Source of the DNA: Posidonia oceanica
Lineage: Eukaryota; Streptophyta; Magnoliopsida; Alismatales; Posidoniaceae
Direction: 5' to 3'
Assembly: GCA_037176725.1 (NCBI GenBank)
Contig: JAZBRS010000023.1
Span: forward strand, 30,065,001-30,129,000
Length of the DNA stretch: 64,000 nucleotides
In this document: in pieces, positions 45,365 to 56,396 of the stretch
How the letters are laid out: every line of letters starts with the position of its first letter
How positions within the stretch are numbered: the first letter of the stretch is position 1
The notes under the pieces: generated by a model
Database searches by the model: none
What the model was told of the DNA's origin: nothing
The model's input: only the letters and a program-made list of their open reading frames with translations
Translations under genes and position numbers: made by a program

Positions 45365-46803
45365 ATGGCCCAGCATACCGGCGAGCCTTCTTCCTCTTTG
45401 GCATCGGAGGAGACACCGACTTCGGTGTCTCCTTCTCTTGCTTTGACGTCTGCTGTCTCTTCACCTCTTTTGGTACAGGAGACTTCTCAGCCTCTTTATT
45501 TGGAAAAAGGGCCGACCCTAGTCGACTTGGAGCTCGTCACCGACTCAACCACGGTGACCACCACTCAGGCTCTAGGAGTGTCACCTTCTGTTCCATCCCA
45601 GGGCCTTCCCACCATGGGAATTCAGCCTTCTGCGGCTGCCTCTTGTATAGGATCTCCCCGTTTTTCCCTTTCTGTTTCCGTGCCCCCTTTGGCGGCCGAT
45701 CTTTTGCATCCTGGCCCGTCGGTCGGCGAGTCCCTCGCCTCGCGAGCATGACACCTCATGGCTAAGGCCGAGAGGTTGCGAGGCATGACTTTTGCTCTTG
45801 ACCCGACTGTGGCCCAACCTTTTTGCCTGACCCCTGAAGTTCCGGTGCAACCCATACTAATTTTGCAGGCTCACCACACTGCACTTCCGCCCTTCCCATC
45901 GCCCCGACTCCTCACAGCTCTGATGATGCAGGCGCTTTATCTGCCTCTTGCATCTACACAGCACCACTCACTGCATGCTACTCCATCACGTGGTGGCCAA
46001 TCCCCTCGAATGGCGCGAGTGCAGCGCCCTTCAGGCCCATCGCCTGGTACCGTGCTGGCTACAGCTGCTGCTCCCTCACTTTACACCACACACTGCAAAG
46101 CATAATATCTATCCATCCCCCATGCATTAGGTTCAGACCCCTGCATGCATCCCACAAGACTACTCACTATCACACAGGTATGCTGGCCCTCATGCCTCAA
46201 CATCAGGTGGCGTGATGGTGGATCCAGAGGAGCGCTTTCGTGCGACACATACAGCATACGTGGCACTGCCTTAGCTGCACCAGTCCTGACAGCAGTGACT
46301 TCTGGCACCCTCCCCTCCAAGATCGGTGACCTAGAAAGAGTGCTTCGCCAATTGCAAGGCACGGACCGCCAGTCCTACCAATTCCGGGACCTCTACTACT
46401 TCCTAGAGGCCACACTTCCTTCGAAATTCCGCATCCCAGAGTTCGAAAAGTACAATGGTAGAGGCTGCCCCATCTCGCATCTGAAGGCATACTGCGGAGA
46501 CCTTGCTCAGCTTCAGGATGATGAAAGGCTCCTGATCTGCTGGTTCCAGAAGAGTCTGACTGGCCCAGCGCTCAAGTGGTTCACTTCCCTTGACATGGCT
46601 GTGATTCAGACTTGGAAGGATCTTTCCCAGGCTTTCCTAGAGCAGTATTCTTTCAACCTTGACTTGATTCCCAAGTGATAGGATCTTGTCGCCATCCGGC
46701 AAAGGCCCCAAGAGCCATTCAGGGAGTATGTCGGTCGTTGGCGTTTCATAGCCACCTAGGTCAAAGATTGACCCTTCGACGAGGAGTCTATCGAGATGAT
46801 CAT
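45365..46803 (+). pseudogene. C gag (broken and interrupted)
   Basis: Starts MAQHTGEPSSS at 45365, as in D. The first stop is a TGA at 45749-45751 where D has an Arg codon (CGA to TGA fits). The Ser/Pro-rich N-terminal part continues in the same frame to 46105. About 46085-46265 reads in a shifted frame relative to D, with further stops. The gag core at 46300-46775 has ATLPSKFRIPEFEKYNGRGC, TGPALKWFTSLDM and LSQAFLEQYSFNL, the capsid-type signature of gypsy gags. It is cut off at 46803 by insertion of D. It is closely related to D's gag. It cannot make a full protein. Confidence 0.8.
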
Positions 46804-49197
46804 TGTAGCAACCTGTACTCGAATCGGCACGTCCATGCACGTTGCCAGAGCTCGCGTGCACCGACGGACGAGGGGTCGCGAATAGTAGGTGGATCCGAGG
46901 AAGGAAACTCGACTCGAAAACACCAGAAAAGTGAAGAAAACAAAGGATAAGGTAAAATCGGAGTCGCCCATAGGCGATAATGCTATGCCATTAACTATAC
47001 GCCCATAGGCGATAATGCTATGCCATGCTATGAATGCTTAATTACATGCTCAAATGTATGTTGAAGATGCCATGATGTGTGATGGAAATTAAATGTGCAA
47101 TCTATGTGCTCAGCAATGCTACCAGTGTTCTGAACCGAGCGTGCCCTGGTTCATAAGAACTTTAGACAGTAAGCATCACTGCCCTAATGGTTGCATATGA
47201 GAAACCAAAACGCCGGAGAAAGCCATGCAATGCGAATAGCGACATGCGATGGAAATCAAGTCTGAGGTGGAAAACCATTGGAAAGCAGGCGATGTAAGGT
47301 ATGAGACATAAAACAGTAGTCCAGCAGCGCGCATGGGTGCTAGAGCATGCCCTGGAAGTGATCAGATGTAAAAATCAGTGTTCGAAATGAAATCTGCGCT
47401 TAAAAACAGAGTGCAGCAGGTTAAAATGTTGGGCTGAGATAACCAACGTATAATGTTGGACGTTGGGACTCTTAGCGTCTAACAGACTAAAACTAGGTTC
47501 TGTAGAAAGCTAATGCATGCTTTGAAATTTAATGATTTTGATGATGTATGAAAACCATGGATGAGTAATCATGCCAGAAAATGCTAAGGCAAACAAAGAT
47601 CAGAGGCAACATGCAGGCATCAAAATAGGGATTTTAAATGCCCCAGGTGCTGGACGCCAGGATCACCAGCGTCTAACGTTGGACGCTGAGATCCTCAGTG
47701 TCTAACACCTAAAGCCAGATTTATTAAAGAATACATGCTAGGTATTTTGTAAACATGATGCAAATGCAATATGGCAACTGGGGACATGCAGATCATGCTA
47801 AATGATCAAAATAGAAGCCAGTGCACACAGATTCAAGGAGACAAATCATCAGAAATGGGTTCTGCCAAGCAGGAGTGTTAGACGCTATGAACACTGCGTC
47901 TAACGTTGGACGCAGGGATTCACAGTGTCCAACAAACTAAACAAGATTTAAACTGATAAAACACTTGATTAAAATGGAAATAAAGGAAATAAAACACTAG
48001 ATTCAAAGCATGGCATGAAAATGTGTGTATGCTGATGCATGCTACATGTAATATGACCAGAAAATACTTAAAATGCTCTGAGACAGAAAATATGCTAAAA
48101 AAAGGGACAGAGGTGTTGGATGCTAGAATTGGTAGTGTCTTACGTTGGACGCACCAGTTCCTACGTTCAAGACCTTGGGGCATCTCAGATCATGTAAGAG
48201 CATTCAAATCGATTGGAAACCAAGATTTAGCTATGAAATAGGCAAGAGCATGCAGCAACGATCACGAACATGTAAAAATTAAGCTAAATGGGCCAGTGGA
48301 TTGCTCCACCCACCTCCCCCTCTTGCCGCCGGCGTTCATGGCTTTTCCGGCCACATGAGTGGCCGGAGAGCCATGAAGCTCGACTGTGGAGCTCGATGAG
48401 GCTGAGGGAGGAGTGAGGGACGCAGTAGGAGGAGGAAATTACTTGTGGTGCATGCCGGGGGTGTGTCCCGGAGTCGGTCGGAGTAGCGACGGCGAGCTCA
48501 GACAACGGACAGACGGAGGGCTTTGACGGCGGCCTGGTCACTAGGGAATGCTTAGGGGGGTCTCTCATGCGTGGGAGGAGGCTGAGGATCACTCTGGTGG
48601 GCTTGGAATCGCTCTGGTTTCGCTCTCGGAATCGCTGGCAATGGGTGGTCCGTGTGAAATGGGTTCCCTTCCACTGGCTTTTGCTTGGTCAAGGTTGCAG
48701 AGGTTGTGGGTTGCAGGGCATGGTGGTAGGTCGTGGCAGGGTAGGACGGCATGGGAGCAAGGTCGTGGGTGGTTGCCAGAGGCATTGGTGAAGTCGTGGG
48801 GGTGTCAGGGGAGCTCAGGGCAACTATTTGCAGTCCCTGGTGTGTAGGATGCGTACCTGAGTGGCGTCTAATGTTGGACACAGCCTCTGGTAGCGTCCAA
48901 CGCCCTAAGGATGCAAGCAGTGTTAGATGCTGATTTTCCTACGTCTTACATAAGACACTGGCACATCCAATGTTCAATGACCAGAAGTAGATTTTGGATG
49001 TTTTTTTACTGTACTTTTTTGGGTGGACTTAGGCTAAGGCTTTGGTAAGGTTTGGGTAGGCTTTGGTGGAGTTTAGGTGGGGTTTAGGTCTAGATTGGAG
49101 GGTTTGGTCTGGGTTGGAAGTGGGGGTCCACCGTGCTGCAATCCGAGCAAGCTTTCGAAGAAATCCACTGACTTGGCGTCAGATTGGGGTGTCTACA
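46804..49197 (-). repeat. D left LTR (3' LTR of D1)
   Basis: On the minus strand it starts TGTAGACACCCC and ends GGTTGCTACA; 2394 bp. Compared with the right LTR it lacks about 0.2 kb near 46965 and has a duplicated CCCATAGGCGATAATGCT block there (46968 and 47001). Modules of GACGC/GCGTC type start at 47427, 47646, 47874 and 48113, with a further pair near 48850-48970. Confidence 0.85.
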
Positions 49198-49210
49198 GAT
49201 GCCCCTCCCT
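49198..49210 (-). promoter_or_regulatory. Polypurine tract of D1
   Basis: On the minus strand AGGGAGGGGCATC directly before the LTR; identical to A's tract. Confidence 0.85.
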
Positions 49211-52200
49211 GAGTGAGGTCAAGCGTAGCAAGACCGTGGCTCAGGGTTGACAAGACACCCCTCCTGATGCCGGTGGGAGGCTAATGTTGCTGTTGGCGTG
49301 AGTCACTTATTTGACGGATACACCGAAGATTGCGACTCGTTGCCGCAATGTGAATGCAAGTGTGGACACTAGGATACGGTGCCAATGCAAAGGCTAGTGT
49401 GCGATGCTAATGCTGATGTGATGCTTACGCTAATACTCATTGCACTGTACTCCACTAGGGGAATGCGGGCGATGCATGCGTGTGATAGTGTGGCGGAAAA
49501 TGCAATGTCGAAGGTCGCTGGGAAATACAGATAGGAAAGCCAGACGACGATGTGCATTGAGCAGTGAGCTCTAGCGTGGGGGTGCCATTCGCTGAGGTTT
49601 TCTCCAAGCGAAGGCGATGCAGATGTTGGAAATAAGATACTGTGGTTGTGCATGCGATGTCGGGCACGTAATGCCAAGGAAGTGATCCTGGCCGTGCATT
49701 ACCGTGGGTGTTATCTCTAGCTGGCTACCTGTAAGGAAGCTGTGGAATGCTGAAGATACCATTTTAAGAAATGCATGAACCAGGGGTTCGATTTCCTAAG
49801 CACGCAATGTCCGGGAAAGCAGAATGCAGAAGTTGGTGTAATGACTATAGGGAGTAGCAGCACAATGTGAATGCAAATGTGATGCGATGTTATGCAGTGA
49901 AATGCAGTGTATAAACAGTGTGACGTCGGACACGCGAAACCGAGAAAATGATCCTGGCCGTGCACTACCGTGGGTGTCATCCAAAGCAGGCAAGCTGCGT
50001 AGAGTTGCAAGTGCGGAGGATGCTACCTTAAGCAATACGCGAACTAGGGGTTCGAATCCTAGGTGCACGATGTCCGTGTGATTATGAGATGCAATACTAG
50101 TACTGACTCTACTGGGGATACAAGGAAGGTACATGATGACTTGCAATGAGATGCTATGATATGCAACAGAATGATATTACACTACAAGACGAAGGAGTTG
50201 TAAGTTAACAGACCTATCACTGGAGAGTTAGAGATTATCAGCCCTGTGAGGAGTTGACAGACTCATCGCCGGATAGTTTGGGCTATCAGCTCGATGAGGA
50301 GTTAACGGACTCATCATCGGATAGTTAGGGGTTATCAGCCCGATGAAGGTGGAAGGTGGCGGGAATACCGAACTAGGAGGTGCGGCAGAGGTCCGTAGAC
50401 CGTCCCACGATAGTTGGGGTTGTCAGCCCAATGAGGGTGAGACGGTACCAAAGGGTTGCAAAAATGCACCTGGTATTGGAGGCGGTGATAGGCCAGCGAG
50501 TCCGTCAGGCTGGAGAGGTGATGACAAGTCGGATGACTTGTAACCACGAATGCAAAGGGAATACCATATACCTGAAGGTGTGGCAGAGGTCTGTAGACAC
50601 TCCCGTAACAGTTAAGGATGTCAGCTCGGATGCAGATGGAAATGTGATACCATAGGGTAGCAAATAAAGATGCCCCTGGTATCGGTGAAAGATACCAGGG
50701 GACGGCCGAAGCGCCCTTGGCATCGAGATGCAAGGTGGAGACAAAACTAACGTGTTTGTCAATTGAGTAGTTAGGGGTACTAGCTCGGTAATGAGTTGAC
50801 GGACTCATCGTCGAATAGTTAGGGATATCAGCCCGTGGTTGACATTTTAACGGGTGTCAAACGAGTTGTTAGGGCTGCCAGCCCGATGCAAGGAAGATAG
50901 GTGTAAGGACTCACCGTGCAGGATGTGCAATGCTGGTGGGGAATGCAGTGGGTAAATGCAAGGGAAAATGCAGGGTGACATTTAACGGGTGTCAACCGAG
51001 CAGCTAGGGCTGCCAGCCCATGTAGAGAAGATGGGTGTAAGGGCTCACCATGCGGGATGTGTAATGCCGGTGGGGAATGCAGTGGGTAAATGCAAGGAAA
51101 AATGCAGAGTGACATTTTAACGGGTGTCAATCGGACTGTTAGGGTTGCCAGCCCGTGTAGATATTTTGACGGGCGTCAACCGGGCAGTTAGGGCTGCCAG
51201 CCCGATGTAGAGGAAAATGTGGGGTGTGATGCAAAGAGAGAAAATGGGGACCCATCGTGGTGGGTGTGCAATGGTCTCAGCACGTGCATGCGACACGACG
51301 GTGAGTCGAGGTCATGCAGGCCATCACAGACCTACCCAACGTGGTGGGCGGCCAAAATTGGAAAGTGCGGAGTCTCTGAGCGAGGGTCATGCAAAAGTGC
51401 TCGTCCTTGACTCCGATTTTCGAAAACAGGGAGAAGGGAAAGATGGATTATTATGCTTATTATTCTTTTTTGTGGCTTTGGATTCAAAGCAGCTGACTAA
51501 CGAGAGGATGCTTCTGCTGTTCCTGACTTAAGAGATTCTCGATCCTCGAGCAACGCCATGTCGATTTGTGGTTGGTGGCTCTCATTCTCACTCTTAGTTC
51601 GGGATGAGGCCTCAGTTTTGTAGAGCATAGCCTTTGGTTGCATGTGGGTAGTAGAAGTGTTGGATGTAGCTTCATAGCCTTCGTCTTAATCCCTCGGGGA
51701 CCGACTACCGCTTTTGACGCTCTCTGATTGATTTTTCTCTTTCCTCTCTTGAGTGACGGGAGTTGCATCTAGCCTGCTAGGGAGGTAGAGTTGTTGTCTG
51801 CACATGGGATTGGAGCGTGTTGCTTCGCTCGGAGGGTGGGGCCAGGTCCTCCTAATAATGTTTCCCGTGCAGTTAGCAATGTGGTGCTTGGTGTTGAAAG
51901 TTGAGGGGGCTTCGATGCTCGTCCGAATCACTTCTCTCATGGGCGTCTTCTTTCTTTGACTTCTTTCTTCATTTTTTTTTATGCCCAGCATGCATATCTT
52001 GTTATCTTATTTTTTGCTCACATGATCTTAATTCTTTTGGATATGCACGTCTTCGCCCTCTTGCGGTAGTGGTCTCGGATGAGGAGTTAAGAGTTCGGCT
52101 GGTCGGCGTATACCCTCAGCCTCTGTTGTATGTGCAGGCAGCCTATGGCTATGCTCTGCTCTGCTTTGATCCTCTCCATGTCTGGTGAACTCTCTTGATA

Positions 52201-52726
52201 GGGTGGATCTTGCTTTTGGAGTTTTGAGCTCAGCGAGATGCTCCGTTCTGCTCTAAGTCCCACTCTATGGCCACATGCATTGAGATGGCACTGCTCGGGT
52301 GAGTTCTGCCTGAGATAGTTGATGCTTGACATCCTCTCGGCACTGCTTGCTTGTTCATCCAAAGCCGGTTTTTGGATTATGCAGATTTTTATGTGTTTTT
52401 TGGATTTTACACATTTTTTTGGATTTTTGTTGGTTTTGTATTTTTTTATGATTTTTGCTTTATGAAGACATAAAATCAAAAACTGGCAGAAGGGAGAAAC
52501 ATGTTTTTGTTGTTTTTATATATTTGATTTTTTTTTCTTGTGTTTTGTATTTTTCAGGACGCAGGGGGATGGAATGTGCATGCAGGAAATGAAAATGCAT
52601 GTTTTGGGTTTTTAATATTTTTATGGGTTTTCTGATAGGTAAGAAAACGCAAAACAAAACGGAAAGAAAACAAAACAAAGCAGGAAAGAAAAGGATAGGG
52701 TAAGAGGGACTTACCTGTCAGCAACC
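49211..52726 (-). other. D1 noncoding 3' region
   Basis: No gene seen. It holds a ~50-bp tandem repeat at 50213-50345 (about three copies, with GAGGAGTTAACGGACTCATC), a ~135-bp repeat starting at 50841, 50977 and 51111 (with AACGGGTGTCAA and GGGCTGCCAGCCC), and on the minus strand an A-rich tract at about 52690-52370 after gag. B-box-like GGGGTTCGAATCC occurs at 50047-50059. Confidence 0.6.
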
Positions 52727-55244
52727 TCAGGATGGAGGTGCTAGGTCCGCTCCTACGTTGCTGATGCTGTTGCCAGGATCCGTTGGGATGACCGGCGACG
52801 CTGCAGGGTCCGCTGATGGCAGTGCCTGGAGCACTGGGGCTGCTGGAGCTACTGATGGCAGCGCGGGGAGCACTGGGGCTGCTGGGGTTGGAGGAGGTGC
52901 TGACCTAGATGGTGCTACAATCGGGTTTGCTGTCGACGCTGCTGCTGCGTATCCAAGCGTCTCTCGGGTGAGGTAGGAAAGGTAGGAAAAGGAGATTGCA
53001 TTGATGGGATCGGAAGGATCCACCAGGGCAGAGCTAGATTCAGAGAGGATAGGAGTGAGGGAGAAGACCCCCGAGGTTCCGACATCTTCGGTGCTTGTAG
53101 CCTGGAAGAGGAAGGGCCGGCTACACTAGGGTGTGCGAGTGCTGGTGCAGGTGCCGGTGTAGGTGCTGCCTCCTGCGCATCAACGCTGATGATCTTTCGA
53201 TCGATCAGGCGTTGAACGACATCCCGTAAAGTGAGGCAGTCATCCGTCGAGTGCCCCGTTGTTCGATGGAAATTGCCGAACTGATCTGTGTTATGCCACC
53301 GCGGAGGGGGGTTCGGTGGTGGACGAAAAATCGAGAGCCTCAGAAGTGACTCAACCTGGGAGAAGATGACACTCAGTGGTTCGGCCAGAGGTGTGTAATC
53401 ACACTCGACACGACGAGGTCGTCTTTGTCTTGGTTGGAGTCCTTACCGAGCTGGTGCGACATGATGCACTAGCTCGATGGTGGCAGTGTGTGCAAGATCA
53501 TGTGCATAATCTAGCGGAGTAGAGTGTGGCTGAGTCTCTGCATCGGTAGGCTCAAAGGGAGAATCGACGTACGCGACGGCGTGCCACTCGGGGTAGCCAG
53601 GGGTGGAGTCGCTGTTGTTGCTGCTGCCACGGCGGCTGCTGCTGCTGGAGGGGTTGTTGGCCTGCCTAGCCATTGCAGAGAGTGTGGGGAAATTCACACT
53701 TCGCAGTGAGCTTTCCACGCGGACGCCAGCTCTAATCAGCGTTGCATAACTAGTGACTGGTTGGATGGATAGCAGGGCTCCAGTCGCTGGCTGCGCTTCC
53801 TTAATGATTATTCTGATAGATTTCTCGTCTGAGGGCCTATCTCTGACCTAGATAGCTATGGAACGCCAGCGACCGACATACTCCCCGAATGGCTCTTGGG
53901 GCCTATATCGGATGGCGACAAGATCCTCGCGCTTGGGGATTAAGTTGAGGTTGAAAGAATACTGCTCAAGGAAAGCCTGAGAAAGATCATTCCAAGTCTG
54001 AACCATAGCCATGTCAAGGGAAGTGAACCACTTGAGCATAGGGCCGGTTAGACTCTTCTGAAACAGGCAGATCAGGAGTATGTCGTCAGCTTGAAGCTGA
54101 GCAAGGTCTCCACAGTATGCCCTCAGATACGAGATGGGGCAGCCTCTACCATTGTACTTTTCGAATTCTAGGATACGGAATTTTGAAGGGAGTGTGGCCT
54201 CTATAAAGTAGCAGAGGTCCCGGAATCGGTAGGACTGGCTGTCCATGCCTTGCACTTGACGAAGTGCTCTCTTTAGATCACCCATCTTGGCAAGGAGGGC
54301 GTCAGAAACTGTTGCTGGTGTTGATTGTGCAGTTGAGGCAGTGACAGCATATGCCATATGAGTCGTGCAGAAGCGCTCCTCCAGATCCACTATCACGCCA
54401 CCTGGTGTCGAGGCATGAGGGCCAGCATACCTGTGCGATTGTGAATAGTATTGTGGGATGCATGCGGGGGTCTGAACCTCATGCAAAGGGGATGAATAGA
54501 TAGTATGTTGTGCAGTGTAAGGTGTAGTGCGTGGGAACAGCAGCTGTTGCACCAGCATGGCCTCGGGCAATGGACTCTGAGGGTGCTGTGCTCCTGCCAA
54601 TCCAAGAGACTGGCCACCAGGTGACGGAGTAGCATGTAGTGGATAGTGCTGTGTAGATGCAGGAGGCAGATAAAACGCCTGCATCGCCGGAGTTGTGAGG
54701 AGCTGGGGTGATGGTACGGGTGGAAGTGCAGTGTAGTGAGCCTGCAGAGGTTTGGTGGGCTGCACCGGTACCTCAGGGGTCGGGAAGGAAGAGTAGACCG
54801 CAGTCGGGTCGAGTGCGAAAGCCTTGTCTCACAACCTCTCGGCCTTAGCTAATAGACGTCGTGCTTGCGAGGCAGGGGACTCATCGATCGACAGGCCGGG
54901 TCGCAAAAGGGTGTCCTCCAAAGGGGGCACGGAAACGGAGGAGTCAAAAGGGAGTGACCCTATGACAGAAACAGCCACAGACGACTGGATTCCTGAGGTA
55001 GGAAGGCCTTGGGATGGAACAGAAGGTGACGCTCCTCGGGCCTGAGTGGTGGCCACCGCGGTTGACTCGGTGACAAGCTCCAGGTCGACTAGGGTCGGCC
55101 CTTGTTCCAGCTAAAGGGGTTGAGAGGTCTCTTGCACAGAAGTGGCGAAGAGACAACAGATGTCAAAGTAAGGGAAGGAGAGACCGAAGTCGGTATCTCC
55201 TCTGACGCCAAAGAGGAAGAAGGCTCGCCGGTATGTTGGGTCAT
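52727..55244 (-). pseudogene. D gag (several frames, broken)
   Basis: Starts at ATG 55244 (MTQHTGEPSSS) after an acceptor-like site. The Ser/Pro-rich N-terminal part changes frame at least once. The largest piece is 305 codons (54765-53848), with the gag core YRFRDLCYFIEATLPSKFR, NGRGCPISYLRAYCGDLAQ, LTGPMLKWFTSLDM and REDLVAIRYRPQEPFGEY. The next piece, 53718-53443, ends VHHVAPAR then TAA where A's second tail has Gln. After it come a basic stretch, PPPNPPPRW, and a knuckle reading GNFHRTTGHSTDDC: its first Cys is Gly. TLRDVVQRLIDRK follows. The last part (53023-52727) is Ala/Pro-rich. No protease or polymerase follows. Confidence 0.8.
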
Positions 55245-55387
55245 AACGGACGGCAAGCGAGTGCGAACGGGTCTACGGTTGGAAGCAGAAGCGCGAGACC
55301 TAAGACGAGCTATTGTCGAAGGTGACAGATAGCTCAGAGAGAAAGAGGAGGGACGCTCGAGGTCCTACCTGAGGAACTCACACCTAC

Positions 55388-55389
55388 CT
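55388..55389 (-). promoter_or_regulatory. Predicted splice acceptor before D gag
   Basis: On the minus strand TTGTTTTCCCTGTTCGCAG ends at 55388, followed by GTAGGTGTGAG, the same exon start as in C. Confidence 0.5.
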
Positions 55390-56376
55390 GCGAACAGGGA
55401 AAACAATAAAGGCGTCAAGAGATGGACGCAATGTAAGTTATTAGGGTGGCATGAATGGCACACATGCAGATGAATGCCCTATTATACGCTCTCTCACCAT
55501 GCATGTCCTGAGTAGACTACCTACTCGGACTCACTCATGGGTATGGATTTATTGACTCTAGGTCAGAAAAAGTGGGTCACCGTCTAAATCCTGGCCAAAG
55601 CTCAGGCAGTAATGGGGTGGTGCATTGGTGGCCTCGACCCTGCTAAAGCATGGGCTGTACCTTTTACTAACACCGACACGACCCCTGATAAGGGGGACAC
55701 ACCGACTAACTTGTGCCACGCCAAAGCAATGGAACAAGAGATCGGGACTAGCCATCTCAGACTAAATGGGTGTACTCTGGGATGAGAAGATGCATGCTTT
55801 CTAAAATGAATCAATCATGCAAAGATGCTTTAAAGTGTTTTACTTGTGTCTTATTTAGCCAAAGGGAAAAAGTGCAAGTTTTGGCTCTAGTTGTGCTTAA
55901 AATTTAATGTTTGGCTTTATTTTGTTGCTTTTAAATTAGGCCAAAGGGGAGCAAACATGTTTCTAATATCCTAGGCATGGCAATAGCATGAAGGAGAAAG
56001 AAACATGGAGTCATGGCTTGCAAGCAATCATACAACAAGGCAAAATGCATGTGCATGGTATGTGCAGGTGTTGTGGACATGATGGTGAAAAAAAAGTATT
56101 CATCATATCAAAAGGAAAGAATACATGACATGTGCATGTGTGGTGGCATAGCAATTGTGTAAAACAAAGCATTTACAACTCAAAAGGCATGTATTATTGC
56201 AGCAAGCAAGTATTTCGGCATGGCATAATGCATGAAATAGAGCAAGTAAGGATAAGCATGCAAATAAAGTATGTAAAGACAAGGCAGGCAATAAAGCATG
56301 GAAACAGGCATAAGGCAAGCAAAAATGCAAAAACCAAGCGAGCGAGAAAGCCAAAACAAAAGTTGGAGTCTGGTTA
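55390..56376 (-). other. D leader with shared block
   Basis: Noncoding. The minus strand from about 55800 to 55440 is related to the leaders of A and C. The remainder, up to the PBS, is rich in GCATG words and has no credible gene. Confidence 0.65.
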
Positions 56377-56394
56377 ACCTCAGCGGAGTCGCCA
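56377..56394 (-). promoter_or_regulatory. Primer-binding site of D (tRNA-Arg type)
   Basis: On the minus strand TGGCGACTCCGCTGAGGT begins two bases after the LTR end at 56397. Close to the sites of A and C. Confidence 0.78.
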
Positions 56395-56396
56395 GC

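Larger units (their letters stand above)
41211..46803 (+). mobile_element. Element C, 5' part of a Tat/Ogre-like element
   Basis: 5' LTR (41211-44198), PBS, leader and a broken gag are present. It is inserted in the LINE (left flank GATAC, 41206-41210) and is itself interrupted by chain D at 46804. Its 3' half is outside the window, so pol content cannot be judged. Confidence 0.8.

Noticed and set aside
50000..50080. tRNA gene suggested by GGGGTTCGAATCC
   Set aside because: No cloverleaf with acceptor, D and anticodon arms could be drawn around it; kept only as a B-box-like motif.
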